Shown here piece after piece: positions 7,335 to 18,786 of a stretch of DNA of 64,000 nt (position 1 is the first letter of the stretch; each line of letters opens with the position of its first letter). The stretch spans positions 2,666,001-2,730,000 of the forward strand of contig NZ_CP053748.1 in NCBI RefSeq assembly GCF_024400215.1. The letters are read 5' to 3'. The translations under genes were made by a program, and so were the position numbers. Source of the DNA: Massilia sp. erpn (lineage in GTDB: Bacteria > Pseudomonadota > Gammaproteobacteria > Burkholderiales > Burkholderiaceae_D). A model generated the notes under the pieces. The model was not told the origin of the DNA and searched no databases. It worked only from the letters and a program-made list of their open reading frames with translations.

Positions 7335-10085
7335 ATGAGCAAGCCACACCCGCAGCAAGGCAGCAAGCACTTACCTCTTTCCACTTTGACCCTGTCGGTG
7401 CGCCTGGCGCTCGGCGCGGGCGTCGCCGCCGGCCTGCTGGCCCAGGGCGTGCAGGCGCAGAATGCGCCCGTCCTGCCGCGCGTGGAAATCACCGGTTCGG
7501 CCATCAAGCAGATCGAGTCCGAAACCCCGCTGCCGGTGCAGGTGATCACCCGTGCCGAAATCGACAAGACCGGCGTCACCACGGCGGCTGAACTGATGAC
7601 GCGCATCAGCGCCAACGTGGGCGGCCTGACCGACGGCGCCAGCATCAATGTGGGCGGCGACCAGCGCGGCTTCAACAGCGCCAATCTGCGCGGCATCGGC
7701 ACCTCCTCCACCCTGGTACTGCTGAACGGGCGCCGCATGGCCAATTTCGCCTCGCCCGGCGACGATACCGGCGTGGACCTGAACAATATTCCGGCGGCCG
7801 CCATCCAGCGCGTGGAAGTGCTGCTGGACGGCGCCTCCTCGCTGTACGGCACCGACGCCATCGGCGGCGTGATCAACTTCATCACGCGCAAGGATTTCCG
7901 CGGCGTGGAGCTGAATGCCTACGGCCTGAAAACCGACGAGGGCGGCGCCGGCAAGCGCACCGTGTCCATCAGCGGCGGCATTGGCGACTTGCAGGATGAT
8001 GGCTATAACGTCTTCGCCGTGTTCGATGCGCAGCGCACCGACCGCCTGAGCACTTCGCAGCGCAAATTCGTCTCCGAGTTGCAGGTGCCGCAGCGCCTGG
8101 GCCATCTGCTGTCCAGCTTCACCAGCCCGGGCAACATCCGCCTGAGTTCGGCCCAGCGCGACCATCTGCAGGAGATCGGCTTCCAACTGAACGGCAAGCC
8201 GATCACCAACCGCATGATCAACCTGGCCATCCCGAAATGCAGTCCGCCGGCCAATCTGTATCTGCCTGGCGGCACCGGTGGCCAGGATGCCTGCACCTAC
8301 GATTACATGGGCGACACCGAGCTGTATCCCAAGACCGAGAAGCAGAACCTGCTGAGCCGCGGCGTCTTCAAGATCAATAGCGATACCCAGGCCTATGCCG
8401 AGGTGGCGCTGAGCCGCTCGCGCAGCTACTACGTCGGTTCCGCCGCGCGCGTCACGGCCGCCATCGATTACCGCAAGATCCCGCAACTGGCCAATACCGG
8501 CCTGGATACCCTGGATGAGGAGGATGCGGGCGAACTGGAAGTGCGCGTGCGCCTGAACGAAGCGGGCCGCCGCACCAGTGAACTGACCAGCGAAGGCCAG
8601 CGCTATGTGCTCGGCGTCAGCGGCGTGCTTGGCGGCTGGGACTACGACGTGGGCTTCAACCACAGCGTCAACACCGTGAAGGATAAGGATACCCACGGCT
8701 ACCTGCTGTACAAGGAACTCAAGCAGGGCATCGCCGATGGCCGCATCAATCCCTTCGGCCCATCCAGCCCCGAAGGCCAGGCACTGATCGACAGCATCCA
8801 GGTCAACGACGTGGTGCGCCGCGCGCGCGGCACCATGGACAGCCTCGATATGAAAGCCTCGCGCGCCCTGACCACCCTGGCGGGCGGCGAACTGTCGCTG
8901 GCCGTGGGTGGCGAGGTGCGCCGCGAGCGCACCGATTTCAATCCGTCGGCCCTGCTGATGAGCAATAACATCAACAACGACGATGCACCCGAAGGTGGCA
9001 AGGCCACCAGCGACCGCCGCCGCGTGGTCGGCGTCTTCGGCGAGCTGCTGGCGCCCTTCACCAAGGAAATCCAGGCCCAGATTTCGGCCCGCTACGACCG
9101 CTACCAGAAGGTTGGCGGCGCCCTCAGCCCGAAAGTGGGCCTGAGCTACACGCCGAATAAATCGCTGCTGGTGCGCGCCTCGATGGGCCGCGGCTTCCGC
9201 GCCCCGTCCATGTCGGAGCTGTACCGCCCCACGGTGTACAGCAGCACGGCGACCCTGCCCGATCCTGTCTACTGCGCCACGGTGGAAAACGACTACTCTG
9301 ACTGCGCTGACAACTGGAACACGCGCCGCTACAGCAATGTCAACCTGAAGCCGGAACGCAGCAAGCAGTTCTCGCTGGGCACCGTGATGGAGCCGGGCCA
9401 GCACCTGACCGTCAGCGCCGACTACTGGAATATCAAGCGCACCAATCTGATCAGCGAAATCGGCGATGACATCATCCTCGGCAACCTGACCAAGTACGGT
9501 TCCCTGGTGCACCGCGACGAAGACGGCAAGATCGACTACATCGACCTGCGCAAGGAAAACCGCGGCGCGCAGAAAGCCAGCGGCATCGACCTGGTGGTCG
9601 ACGTGCACAATATCCACACCGGCGTGGGCCGCTTCGGCGCGCACCTGAACGGCACCTATGTGCTGGCCTCCAAGATCCAGACCGCGCCGGGCGACGCTTT
9701 CATCTCCAACCTGAACCGCTTCGTCACCGAAGGCGTGGTGCAGCGCTGGCGCCACACCGTCAGCTTCGACTGGGACCAGGGGCCATTCTCGGCCACCTTG
9801 TCGAACAGCTTCTCCTCGGGCTATGAAGACCAGAACTCGGCCATCAACCCGACCGATGGCAGCGTGGTCAAGGCTAACCACGTGAAAGCCTATTCGCTGT
9901 GGGATATCTCGGGTTCCTACGCCTGGAGCAAGCAGCTCAAACTGCGCGCCGGCATCCAGAATATGTTCGACAAGAGCCCGCCGTACTCCAACCAGGCATT
10001 CCACTTCCTTTCGGGCTATGATCCAAGCTATACCGATCCGCGTGGACGCCGTTTCTATGCCAGCGCGAACTACGCATTCAAGTGA
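7335..10085 (+). CDS. TonB-dependent outer-membrane receptor, probable cyanophycin/peptide importer
   Basis: About 916 residues from the ATG at 7335, preceded at about 10 bases by GGGGA; an in-frame ATG at 7320 is possible. A Sec signal peptide ends at GVQAQ (about residue 36). The plug domain (about residues 45-165) has RVEITGSAIKQ, TLVLLNGRRMA, IQRVEVLLDGASSLYGTDAIGGVINFITRK, all classic plug motifs. The rest is a beta-barrel with GRGFRAPSMSELYRP and NVNLKPERSKQFSLG, ending FYASANYAFK. Such receptors use TonB/ExbBD energy to bring large ligands across the outer membrane. Position directly before two exported cyanophycinases suggests the ligand is cyanophycin oligomer or dipeptide; this is inference. 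Four cysteines in extracellular-loop-like stretches (about residues 305-320 and 650-665) could form loop disulfides. Confidence 0.93.
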   Translation: MSKPHPQQGSKHLPLSTLTLSVRLALGAGVAAGLLAQGVQAQNAPVLPRVEITGSAIKQIESETPLPVQVITRAEIDKTGVTTAAELMTRISANVGGLTDGASINVGGDQRGFNSANLRGIGTSSTLVLLNGRRMANFASPGDDTGVDLNNIPAAAIQRVEVLLDGASSLYGTDAIGGVINFITRKDFRGVELNAYGLKTDEGGAGKRTVSISGGIGDLQDDGYNVFAVFDAQRTDRLSTSQRKFVSELQVPQRLGHLLSSFTSPGNIRLSSAQRDHLQEIGFQLNGKPITNRMINLAIPKCSPPANLYLPGGTGGQDACTYDYMGDTELYPKTEKQNLLSRGVFKINSDTQAYAEVALSRSRSYYVGSAARVTAAIDYRKIPQLANTGLDTLDEEDAGELEVRVRLNEAGRRTSELTSEGQRYVLGVSGVLGGWDYDVGFNHSVNTVKDKDTHGYLLYKELKQGIADGRINPFGPSSPEGQALIDSIQVNDVVRRARGTMDSLDMKASRALTTLAGGELSLAVGGEVRRERTDFNPSALLMSNNINNDDAPEGGKATSDRRRVVGVFGELLAPFTKEIQAQISARYDRYQKVGGALSPKVGLSYTPNKSLLVRASMGRGFRAPSMSELYRPTVYSSTATLPDPVYCATVENDYSDCADNWNTRRYSNVNLKPERSKQFSLGTVMEPGQHLTVSADYWNIKRTNLISEIGDDIILGNLTKYGSLVHRDEDGKIDYIDLRKENRGAQKASGIDLVVDVHNIHTGVGRFGAHLNGTYVLASKIQTAPGDAFISNLNRFVTEGVVQRWRHTVSFDWDQGPFSATLSNSFSSGYEDQNSAINPTDGSVVKANHVKAYSLWDISGSYAWSKQLKLRAGIQNMFDKSPPYSNQAFHFLSGYDPSYTDPRGRRFYASANYAFK

Positions 10086-10144
10086 TGCGCTGTCATGCTT
10101 GTGTAAAGTTTTTGCAATAGAGTTATCAGTGCAGGAAGGGCAAC

Positions 10145-11440
10145 ATGAACTCTTTATTCTTATCGCTTAAACGTCTGGGCACGACTGCGCTGATCGTGCT
10201 CGCCAGTTTCGGCCTGCAAGGCTGCGCCGAGGCGTCCGCCGTGAAGAACACCAAGACCGTGAAAGCGGCGGTGCCGCCGGCCAAGCCGGTGGTGCAGCCG
10301 CCGAAAGGTACACTGGTCATCATCGGCGGCGGCCTGCGCGCCGACAATGCCGAAGTGTGGCAGCGCATCGTGCAGCTCTCGGGCGGCAAGGGCGCGCGCA
10401 TCGCCGTTTTCGGCGCTGCTTCCATCAACCCGGAAAAATCGGCCAACAGCACCATCGCCAAGCTCAATCAGTACGGCGCCGACGCCTTCTTCGTGCCGAT
10501 TGGCGTGATGTACAGCGGCAGCGACTACCGCAAGGCGGCCGAAGATCCGGTGCTGGTGGAAATGATCCGCAACTCCGCCGGCATCTACTTCGCTGGCGGC
10601 GACCAGGCGCGCATCACGCAAGCGCTGGTGCGCGCGGACGGCAGCCATTCCGCCTTGCTCGACGCCATCTGGGATACGTACCGCCGCGGTGGCGTGCTGG
10701 CCGGTTCCAGCGCGGGCGCCGCCATCATGAGCACCACCATGTTCTACGACGCCAAGCCGGTGCTGGACATGCTGAAGATGGGCGTGACCGATGGCCGCGA
10801 AATCGCTCCCGGCCTGGGCTTCATCGGTAACGACGTCTTCGTCGACCAGCACTTGCTGGTGCGCGGCCGCTTTGCGCGCATGATTCCCGTGATGCTGAAA
10901 AAGGGCTACCACATCGGCCTGGGCATCGACGAGAACAGCGCCATGGTGGTCAACTCCGACCGCGATGTGGAAATCATCGGCTACAGCGGCGCGCTGCTGA
11001 TCGACCTCTCCAGCGCCATCACCGACCGCGGCGTGAAAGGCTTCAACATCAGCAATGCCGCCATCAGCTACCTGGACCGGGGCGACAAGTTCAACCTGGT
11101 GACGCGCGCCTTCACTCCGGCGCCGGACAAGGCCGACGGCAAGCTCGATCCGAACCAGCCCGATATGCGCGAACCCGTGTTCACCAACGATATCCTGGGC
11201 AATAACGCGGTGCTCGACCTGATGGGCAACCTGATCGACAACGCCCAGCAGGAAGCCATCGGCATCGCCTTCGGCAACCCGCGCGACCCGTATCCGGACC
11301 TGGGCTTTGAATTCCGCTTCAGCAAAACCCTGAACAGCGTCGGCTACACCTCCAGCGAAGCGGAAGCGTATTCAGTGCTCAAGCTGCGCCTGGACATCCG
11401 CCCCATCCAGCTGCAGCAACCGCTGTACCGTTATAAATAA
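10145..11440 (+). CDS. cphE: exported cyanophycinase (peptidase S51, CphE-like), lipoprotein form
   Basis: 431 residues. The signal peptide ends in a lipobox (LQGC, cysteine near residue 27), predicting a membrane-anchored lipoprotein. A low-complexity Ala/Lys/Pro linker (to about residue 55) leads to the S51 fold: GTLVIIGGGLRADN, then YFAGGDQARITQAL, and the nucleophile elbow AGSSAGAAIM with catalytic Ser189. The C-terminal extension (about residues 310-431) is shared with the next gene and makes the protein longer than intracellular cyanophycinases of about 270 residues. It matches the size of secreted CphE enzymes. S51 cyanophycinases cut cyanophycin into beta-Asp-Arg dipeptides. A good ribosome site (AGGAAGGG) precedes the start. 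It is 59 bp after the receptor gene, likely the same operon. Confidence 0.92.
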   Translation: MNSLFLSLKRLGTTALIVLASFGLQGCAEASAVKNTKTVKAAVPPAKPVVQPPKGTLVIIGGGLRADNAEVWQRIVQLSGGKGARIAVFGAASINPEKSANSTIAKLNQYGADAFFVPIGVMYSGSDYRKAAEDPVLVEMIRNSAGIYFAGGDQARITQALVRADGSHSALLDAIWDTYRRGGVLAGSSAGAAIMSTTMFYDAKPVLDMLKMGVTDGREIAPGLGFIGNDVFVDQHLLVRGRFARMIPVMLKKGYHIGLGIDENSAMVVNSDRDVEIIGYSGALLIDLSSAITDRGVKGFNISNAAISYLDRGDKFNLVTRAFTPAPDKADGKLDPNQPDMREPVFTNDILGNNAVLDLMGNLIDNAQQEAIGIAFGNPRDPYPDLGFEFRFSKTLNSVGYTSSEAEAYSVLKLRLDIRPIQLQQPLYRYK

Positions 11441-11450
11441 AGGCTGAACC

Positions 11451-12674
11451 ATGCTGGCGCTGCGCAAACTCCTCATGCATTTCGCCCTGGCGGCCATGCC
11501 GCTCATGGGCGGCGGCGCCCAGGCGGCGGAAACGCCGAAAGGTTCGCTGGTCATCATCGGCGGTGCCCTGCGCGGCGACAATGCGCCGGTCTGGCAACGC
11601 ATCGTGCAGCTGGCGGGCGGCAAGGGCGCGCGCATCGCCGTCTTCCCCTCGGCGGCGGCCAATCCGGCGCGCTCCGGCCAGTTCATCGTGGGCCGCCTGA
11701 ACCAGCATGGCGCGGACGCCTTCCTGGTGCCGCTGGCGGTCAAGCTGGAAGGCAGCGACTTCCGCAAAGTGGCCGAGGATGCGGCGCTGGCCGCCTCGGT
11801 GCGCTCAGCCGGCGGGGTGTATTTCTCCGGCGGCGACCAGGCGCGCATCACGCAAGCCATGGTCCGCGCCGACGGCAGCCGCAGCGCCCTGCTCGACGCC
11901 GTGTGGGATGTGTACCGGCGCGGCGGCGTGGTGGCCGGCACCAGCGCCGGTGCCGCGATCATGAGCAGCACCATGTTCTACGAGGTGAAAACCGTCTTCA
12001 GCACCTTGCGCAGCGGCGTCACCGAAGGCCGCGAGATCGCGCCGGGGCTGGGCTTTATCGGCGACGATATCTTCATCGACCAGCACCTGCTCACGCGCGG
12101 CCGCTTTGCGCGCATGATTCCAGCCATGCTGAAAAAGGGCTATAAGCTGGGCCTGGGCATCGACGAAAACACCGCCATGGTCATCGACAGCAAGCGCCAG
12201 GTGGAAATCATCGGCTACAAGGGCGCGCTGCTGATCGACCTGACCCGGGCCAGCACCGACCCCAAGGCCATCGGCTTCAATGTCAGCGGCGTCAATCTGA
12301 GCTATCTGGACCGCGGCGACAAATACGATATCGACCAGCGCCGCTTCATTCCCTCGTCGGAGAAGATCGAAGGCCTGCTCGATCCGGCGCGCCCCAGCCT
12401 GAACATGCCCATCTTCACGGCCGACATCCTGGGACCGAACGCCGTCATCGACCTGATGGAAAAACTGATCGACAACGCGCAGAAGGAAGCGGTCGGCATC
12501 GCCATCGGCCACCCATCCGAACCGCTGCATGAACTGGGCTTCGAATTCAGGTTCAGCAAAACCGGCGACAGCGTCGGCTACTCGTCCTCGGTGGCGGAGG
12601 CCTACTCCATCCTCAATATGCGGCTCGACATCCGCCCCATCGAAATACAGTACCCGCTATACCGCTATAAATAA
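11451..12674 (+). CDS. cphE: second exported cyanophycinase (peptidase S51, CphE-like), soluble form
   Basis: 407 residues, clearly a paralogue of the preceding gene along its full length. Shared blocks include WQRIVQL, GGKGARIAVF, GGDQARITQ, REIAPGLGFIG, DQHLL.RGRFARMIP and LRLDIRPI/LPLYRYK-like ends. The nucleophile motif is AGTSAGAAIMS with Ser165. Unlike its neighbour it has a plain Sec signal peptide ending GGAQAAE (about residue 26) and no lipobox cysteine, so it should be periplasmic or secreted. It begins 10 bp after the first cyanophycinase. The pair probably arose by tandem duplication, with one copy anchored and one free. An arrangement with one enzyme acting on intact polymer outside and one on imported fragments is conceivable but unproven. 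Confidence 0.92.
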   Translation: MLALRKLLMHFALAAMPLMGGGAQAAETPKGSLVIIGGALRGDNAPVWQRIVQLAGGKGARIAVFPSAAANPARSGQFIVGRLNQHGADAFLVPLAVKLEGSDFRKVAEDAALAASVRSAGGVYFSGGDQARITQAMVRADGSRSALLDAVWDVYRRGGVVAGTSAGAAIMSSTMFYEVKTVFSTLRSGVTEGREIAPGLGFIGDDIFIDQHLLTRGRFARMIPAMLKKGYKLGLGIDENTAMVIDSKRQVEIIGYKGALLIDLTRASTDPKAIGFNVSGVNLSYLDRGDKYDIDQRRFIPSSEKIEGLLDPARPSLNMPIFTADILGPNAVIDLMEKLIDNAQKEAVGIAIGHPSEPLHELGFEFRFSKTGDSVGYSSSVAEAYSILNMRLDIRPIEIQYPLYRYK

Positions 12675-12723
12675 GGCGCTCTGGGCTAGAATAGCCGGCA
12701 GACTTTTCTACCCAGGAGACCTT

Positions 12724-14148
12724 ATGCCGTTTTCCGCCTTCGCCCGTGCCGGCATCGCCGCCGCGCTGGCGCTGACCAGCTGCGCCGCCATCGCCGCGCC
12801 AGCGCAACCCGCCACCGTCCGCATCGACTACCTCCACAGCGGCAATGCCCTGTCCGAGCATTACGCCATGGAACGCGTGGTGATCGAACCGCTGCCATGG
12901 CCGGGCGATATGTCGCGCACCGTGGACGACACGGATCGCGGCATCAACAAGGTGGAAGTGGTGGATGCGAAAACCGGCCAGCTGCTGTACTCGCGCGGCT
13001 TCTCCACCATTTTCGGCGAATGGCGCAGCACCGACGAAGCGGGCAAGGCCAATCGCGGCTTCAGCGAATCGGTGCGTTTTCCCAAGCCGGAGCAGCCGGT
13101 ACGCGTGCGCATCCTCAAGCGCGACGAACGCAACCAGTTCTCCATCGCCTGGAGCGTGGACGTCGACACCGACGCCCTGGACGTGGTGCGCAAGCAGGAG
13201 CCCGCACCCGCCAAGCCCATCCCGCTGCGCGTGAGCGGCCCCTCGCCGCAGAAGGTCGATCTGCTGATCCTGGGCGACGGCTACACCAAGGCCGACCTGC
13301 CCAAATTCGAACAGACCGCGCGCCGCCTGGCCGACTACCTGTTTACGGTCAGCCCCTTCAAGGAAAGGGCAGGGGACTTCAACGTCTGGGGCTTGGCCGT
13401 GCCGACCCAGGAATCGGGCGTCAGCCGCCCCTCGACCAATGTGCACCACGCCTCCGCGCTCGGCACGCGCTACGACATCTTCGGCAGCGAACGTTACGTG
13501 CTCACCACCGACAACCGCGCCTTGCGCGACATCGCCCAGCACGCGCCATACGAGTTCATCGAAATCCTGGTCAACAACGACACCTATGGCGGCGGTGGCA
13601 TCTACGGCCAGTTCAGCACCGCCGCCGCCAACAGCGACTGGGCCAACTACCTCTTCGTACACGAATTCGGCCACCACTTCGCCGGCCTGGCCGACGAGTA
13701 TTACACTTCGCCCGTCGCCTACGCCACGGGCGGCGAGCGCAGCGAACCCTGGGAGCCGAACGTCACCGCCCTGCGCGACCCTGCGAACGTCAAATGGAAG
13801 AAATTCGTGAAACCCGGCGCGGTATTACCGACGCCCTGGCCCAAAGCCGAATACGAAGAGCACTCGCGCGCCTACCAGAAAACGCGTGCCGAGCTGCGCA
13901 AAGCCAACCGCCCCGAATCCGAGATGAGCAAGCTATTCAAGGACGACCTGGCCTGGACCAATGCATTATTCAGCAAAGCCCCCCACAAGCATGAAGTCGG
14001 CGCTTTTGAAGGCGCCAACTACGAAGCCACCGGCTACTACCGCAGCCAGCAGCAATGCCTGATGTTCGACCGCAGCGAATCCTTCTGTGCCGTCTGCGCC
14101 GACGCCATCAGCGCCACCATCGACCTCTACAGCCGCCCCTCAAAATGA
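12724..14148 (+). CDS. secreted zinc metallopeptidase, M64 (IgA peptidase) family
   Basis: 474 residues from the ATG at 12724, which follows CAGGAGAC; the frame extends further upstream into the previous gene but without coding character. A signal peptide (AALALTSCAAIAAPAQ) is present; the SCAA stretch could also be read as a weak lipobox. The N-terminal domain (about residues 25-165) is followed by the catalytic M64 domain, VDLLILGDGYTKAD, and the zinc motif HExxHxxxGxxDE at H313, E314, H317, G321 and D324-E325, exactly the M64 pattern. A Cys-rich end (CLMF...FCAVC) may form a disulfide. It lies 49 bp after the second cyanophycinase, so it probably belongs to the same operon. It may trim proteins or capping peptides around cyanophycin granules; that role is a guess. 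Confidence 0.9.
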   Translation: MPFSAFARAGIAAALALTSCAAIAAPAQPATVRIDYLHSGNALSEHYAMERVVIEPLPWPGDMSRTVDDTDRGINKVEVVDAKTGQLLYSRGFSTIFGEWRSTDEAGKANRGFSESVRFPKPEQPVRVRILKRDERNQFSIAWSVDVDTDALDVVRKQEPAPAKPIPLRVSGPSPQKVDLLILGDGYTKADLPKFEQTARRLADYLFTVSPFKERAGDFNVWGLAVPTQESGVSRPSTNVHHASALGTRYDIFGSERYVLTTDNRALRDIAQHAPYEFIEILVNNDTYGGGGIYGQFSTAAANSDWANYLFVHEFGHHFAGLADEYYTSPVAYATGGERSEPWEPNVTALRDPANVKWKKFVKPGAVLPTPWPKAEYEEHSRAYQKTRAELRKANRPESEMSKLFKDDLAWTNALFSKAPHKHEVGAFEGANYEATGYYRSQQQCLMFDRSESFCAVCADAISATIDLYSRPSK

Positions 14149-14160
14149 AGAAAGTCTGAT

Positions 14161-14278
14161 CCAAATCAACAAATGTCCCACCCTGGTGTCAGGCACTAAG
14201 GTCGGACATTCTTTGATTTAGATCAGGAAATGTCCGACTCCAGTGCCTGACACCAGGGTGGGACATTGTTTGATTTGG
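14161..14278. repeat. long double-cruciform repeat, copy 1 (type A)
   Basis: A 118-bp inverted repeat between the M64 and parC stop codons. The outer arms are 37 bp and almost perfect, with the shared core CACCCTGGTGTCAGGCAC. Inside, a second inverted pair, GTCGGACATT / AATGTCCGAC, flanks a centre reading TTGATTTAGATCAG. Related copies lie at 33142-33257 and 47178-47292. It sits at a convergent gene end and could act as a bidirectional terminator. Confidence 0.85.
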
Positions 14279-14289
14279 CGCAAATGGCC

Positions 14290-16620
14290 TTAGGTGATGG
14301 GTAGCAGGCCGGTGGGCTTGATGCGGGTCGGCATGGCTTTGCCTTTGCGGGCACGCTTGCCGATGTGCTCTTGCAGGGCGTTGACGCCCATACGCTCTTC
14401 CTTGGCTTTGCTGGCGTTGCCGATGCCTTGCACGATCACGCCTTTCTGGCTGATGGCGCGGGCGGCAACCAGCTTTTCCTTGTCATCGAGGTCGATCAGG
14501 ATGACGCCGCGGCCGCCGTTCGACAGCACTTTCATCTCGTCCATGCCGAAGACGAGCAGGCGCGCCTTCTCTGAAATGACGGCGATGGCGTTGGTGCCGT
14601 CGGCCACCACGGTTGGCGGCAGCGGTTTGGCGTCTTCATCCAGGGTGACGAAGGCCTTGCCGCCTTTCAGACGGCTGACCATGTCGCCAGCCTTGGCGAT
14701 GAAGCCGAAACCGCTGTCGGAGGCCAGCAGCAGCTGGGTGGTGGCGGGACCGGCGAAGTAGTGCAGCAGGCGCGCGCCGCCGGACAGGTCGACCAGGGTG
14801 GTGATCGGGACGCCGTCGCCGCGCGCGTTCGGCAGCGCGGCCACTGGCACGGAATAGACCTTGCCGTTGTCGCCGAAGCCGAGCAGGGTGTCGACCGTGC
14901 GGCACTCGAACGCGCCATACAGCGAGTCGCCTGCCTTGAAGTTGAACTGGGCCGGATCGTGGCCGATGCCGGTACGTGCGCGCACCCAGCCTTTTTCGGA
15001 GATGATGACCGTGACCGGTTCGTCCGCCACCTTCTGCTCGACCACGGCTTTCTGCGCTTCTTCGATCAGGGTGCGCCGCGCGTCGCCATAGGTCTTGGCA
15101 TCGGCTTCGATTTCCTTGATGATCAGGCGCTTCATCGACGATGGATTGTCCAGCAGATCCTGCAGGGTCTGTTTTTCCTTGCGCAGTTCGGCCAGCTCCT
15201 GCTGGATCTTGATCGCTTCCAGGCGCGCCAATTGGCGCAGGCGGATTTCCAGGATGTCTTCGGCCTGGCGATCCGACAGCTTGAAGCGTTCGATCAGCGC
15301 CGCTTTCGGCTCGTCCGAGTTGCGGATGATGTGGATCACCTCATCGATATTCAGCAGGATGGTCTCGCGGCCTTCCAGGATATGGATGCGGTCGTCCACC
15401 TTGTTCAGGCGGAACTGGGTGCGGCGGGTGACGGTGCCGAAGCGGAAGTCGATCCACTCCTGCAGGATGTCGCCCAGGCCCTTCTGGCGTGGGCGGCCAT
15501 CGCCGCCGATCATCACCAGATTCATCGACGCCGAAGTCTCCAGCGAGGTATGCGCCAGCAGCATCAGCATGAATTCGGTCTGGTCCTGGTTCTTCGATTT
15601 CGGCTCGAATACCAGGCGCACCGGCGCATTGCGGCCGGATTCATCGCGGATGGTGTCGAGCGCGCCCAGGATCAGCGATTTCAACGCCAGCTGTTCCGGC
15701 GACAGCGCCTTCTTGCCCATCTTGACCTTGGGATTGGTCAGCTCTTCGATCTCTTCCAGCACCTTTTGCGCCGAGGTGCCGGGCGGCAGCTCGTGCACCA
15801 CGGCCTGCCACTGGCCGCGCGCCAGTTCCTCGATCTTCCAGCGCGCGCGCACCTTCATGCTGCCGCGGCCGGAGGCGTACATGTCCATGATCTGGGTCGG
15901 CGGCGTAATCAGCTGGCCGCCGCCCGGGAAGTCCGGACCTGGAATGAAGGACATCAGTTCCGCATGCTCCATCTTCGGATTGCGGATCAGCGCCACGGCG
16001 GCTTGCGCCACCTCGCTCAGATTATGCGAAGGGATTTCGGTCGCCAGGCCCACGGCGATGCCCGATGCGCCGTTCAGCAGCACCATCGGCAGACGCGCTG
16101 GCAGCAGGCTCGGTTCTTCCGACGAACCGTCGTAGTTGGGCTGGAAGTCCACCGTACCCTGGTCGATCTCGTCCAGCAGCAGGCGCGAGATCGGCGTCAG
16201 ACGCGCCTCGGTGTATCGCATCGCCGCCGCGCCGTCGCCGTCGCGCGAGCCGAAGTTGCCCTGGCCGTCGATCAGCGGATAGCGCAGCGAAAAGTCCTGC
16301 GCCATGCGCACTAGCGCGTCGTACACCGACTGGTCGCCGTGCGGGTGCAGCTTGCCCAGCACATCGCCCACCACGGTGGCGGACTTGCGCGGCTTGGCCG
16401 TGGCGCTCAGGCCCAGCTCATTCATCGAATACAGAATGCGGCGCTGCACCGGCTTCTGGCCGTCGCAGACGTCGGGCAGGGCGCGGCCCTTGACCACGGA
16501 GATGGCGTAATCGAGGTAGGCGCGTTCGGCAAAGGTGGACAGGGTCAGCGATTCGCCGCCATCGCCCGGGCCGCCCGGCTGGGCGGGCGTTGCTTCGTCA
16601 AAGAGGTTTGCTTGAGTCAT
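14290..16620 (-). CDS. parC: DNA topoisomerase IV subunit A
   Basis: 776 residues. The active-site tyrosine is Y136 in [12 protein letters not shown], preceded by [12 protein letters not shown]. The GyrA/ParC breakage-reunion domain spans about residues 30-480 and the C-terminal beta-pinwheel about 520-745. The length and the simplified C-terminal domain, without a GyrA box, favour ParC over GyrA, as does the parE gene upstream. Topoisomerase IV unlinks replicated chromosomes. In the quinolone region the usual Ser of E. coli (position 80) is Gln97 and the acidic residue is Asp101 ([10 protein letters not shown]); this may be a natural lineage variant. It is 31 bp downstream of parE, same strand. 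Confidence 0.96.
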   Translation of the reverse strand: MTQANLFDEATPAQPGGPGDGGESLTLSTFAERAYLDYAISVVKGRALPDVCDGQKPVQRRILYSMNELGLSATAKPRKSATVVGDVLGKLHPHGDQSVYDALVRMAQDFSLRYPLIDGQGNFGSRDGDGAAAMRYTEARLTPISRLLLDEIDQGTVDFQPNYDGSSEEPSLLPARLPMVLLNGASGIAVGLATEIPSHNLSEVAQAAVALIRNPKMEHAELMSFIPGPDFPGGGQLITPPTQIMDMYASGRGSMKVRARWKIEELARGQWQAVVHELPPGTSAQKVLEEIEELTNPKVKMGKKALSPEQLALKSLILGALDTIRDESGRNAPVRLVFEPKSKNQDQTEFMLMLLAHTSLETSASMNLVMIGGDGRPRQKGLGDILQEWIDFRFGTVTRRTQFRLNKVDDRIHILEGRETILLNIDEVIHIIRNSDEPKAALIERFKLSDRQAEDILEIRLRQLARLEAIKIQQELAELRKEKQTLQDLLDNPSSMKRLIIKEIEADAKTYGDARRTLIEEAQKAVVEQKVADEPVTVIISEKGWVRARTGIGHDPAQFNFKAGDSLYGAFECRTVDTLLGFGDNGKVYSVPVAALPNARGDGVPITTLVDLSGGARLLHYFAGPATTQLLLASDSGFGFIAKAGDMVSRLKGGKAFVTLDEDAKPLPPTVVADGTNAIAVISEKARLLVFGMDEMKVLSNGGRGVILIDLDDKEKLVAARAISQKGVIVQGIGNASKAKEERMGVNALQEHIGKRARKGKAMPTRIKPTGLLPIT

Positions 16621-16651
16621 TGTGAATACTTGTCTTGATTAGATGCCCGGA

Positions 16652-18652
<2,001 letters not shown>

Positions 18653-18786
18653 ACTTTGAAATGCGGTTCTTGGTTAATGCGGACGCACGCGCATTCTATC
18701 CTCAACGGGAGGAAAGGGCGGAATCCGGGCGCTGGGACGGCATGGGAAACTGTGGTTTAATGTTAAAAAAACCACGGATTAGTCCC

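Noticed and set aside
7371..10004. 877-codon open frame on the minus strand across the TonB receptor gene
   Set aside because: It is the mirror of a real gene in GC-rich codon-biased DNA: rich in Ala, Gly, His, Gln and Val, no domain, no ribosome site. The plus-strand gene has clear plug and barrel motifs.
14210..14230. FNR/Anr site in the centre of the long repeat as a real promoter element
   Set aside because: The sequence TTGATTTAGATCAG sits in the loop of a repeat at gene ends, not in front of a start codon (except loosely at 47230). Recorded as a property of the repeat rather than a regulatory site.
16290..16340. Quinolone-resistance mutation in parC (Gln97 at the E. coli Ser80 position)
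   Set aside because: The position is Gln with Asp at the next key site, which may well be normal in this lineage; without relatives to compare it is not evidence of acquired resistance.
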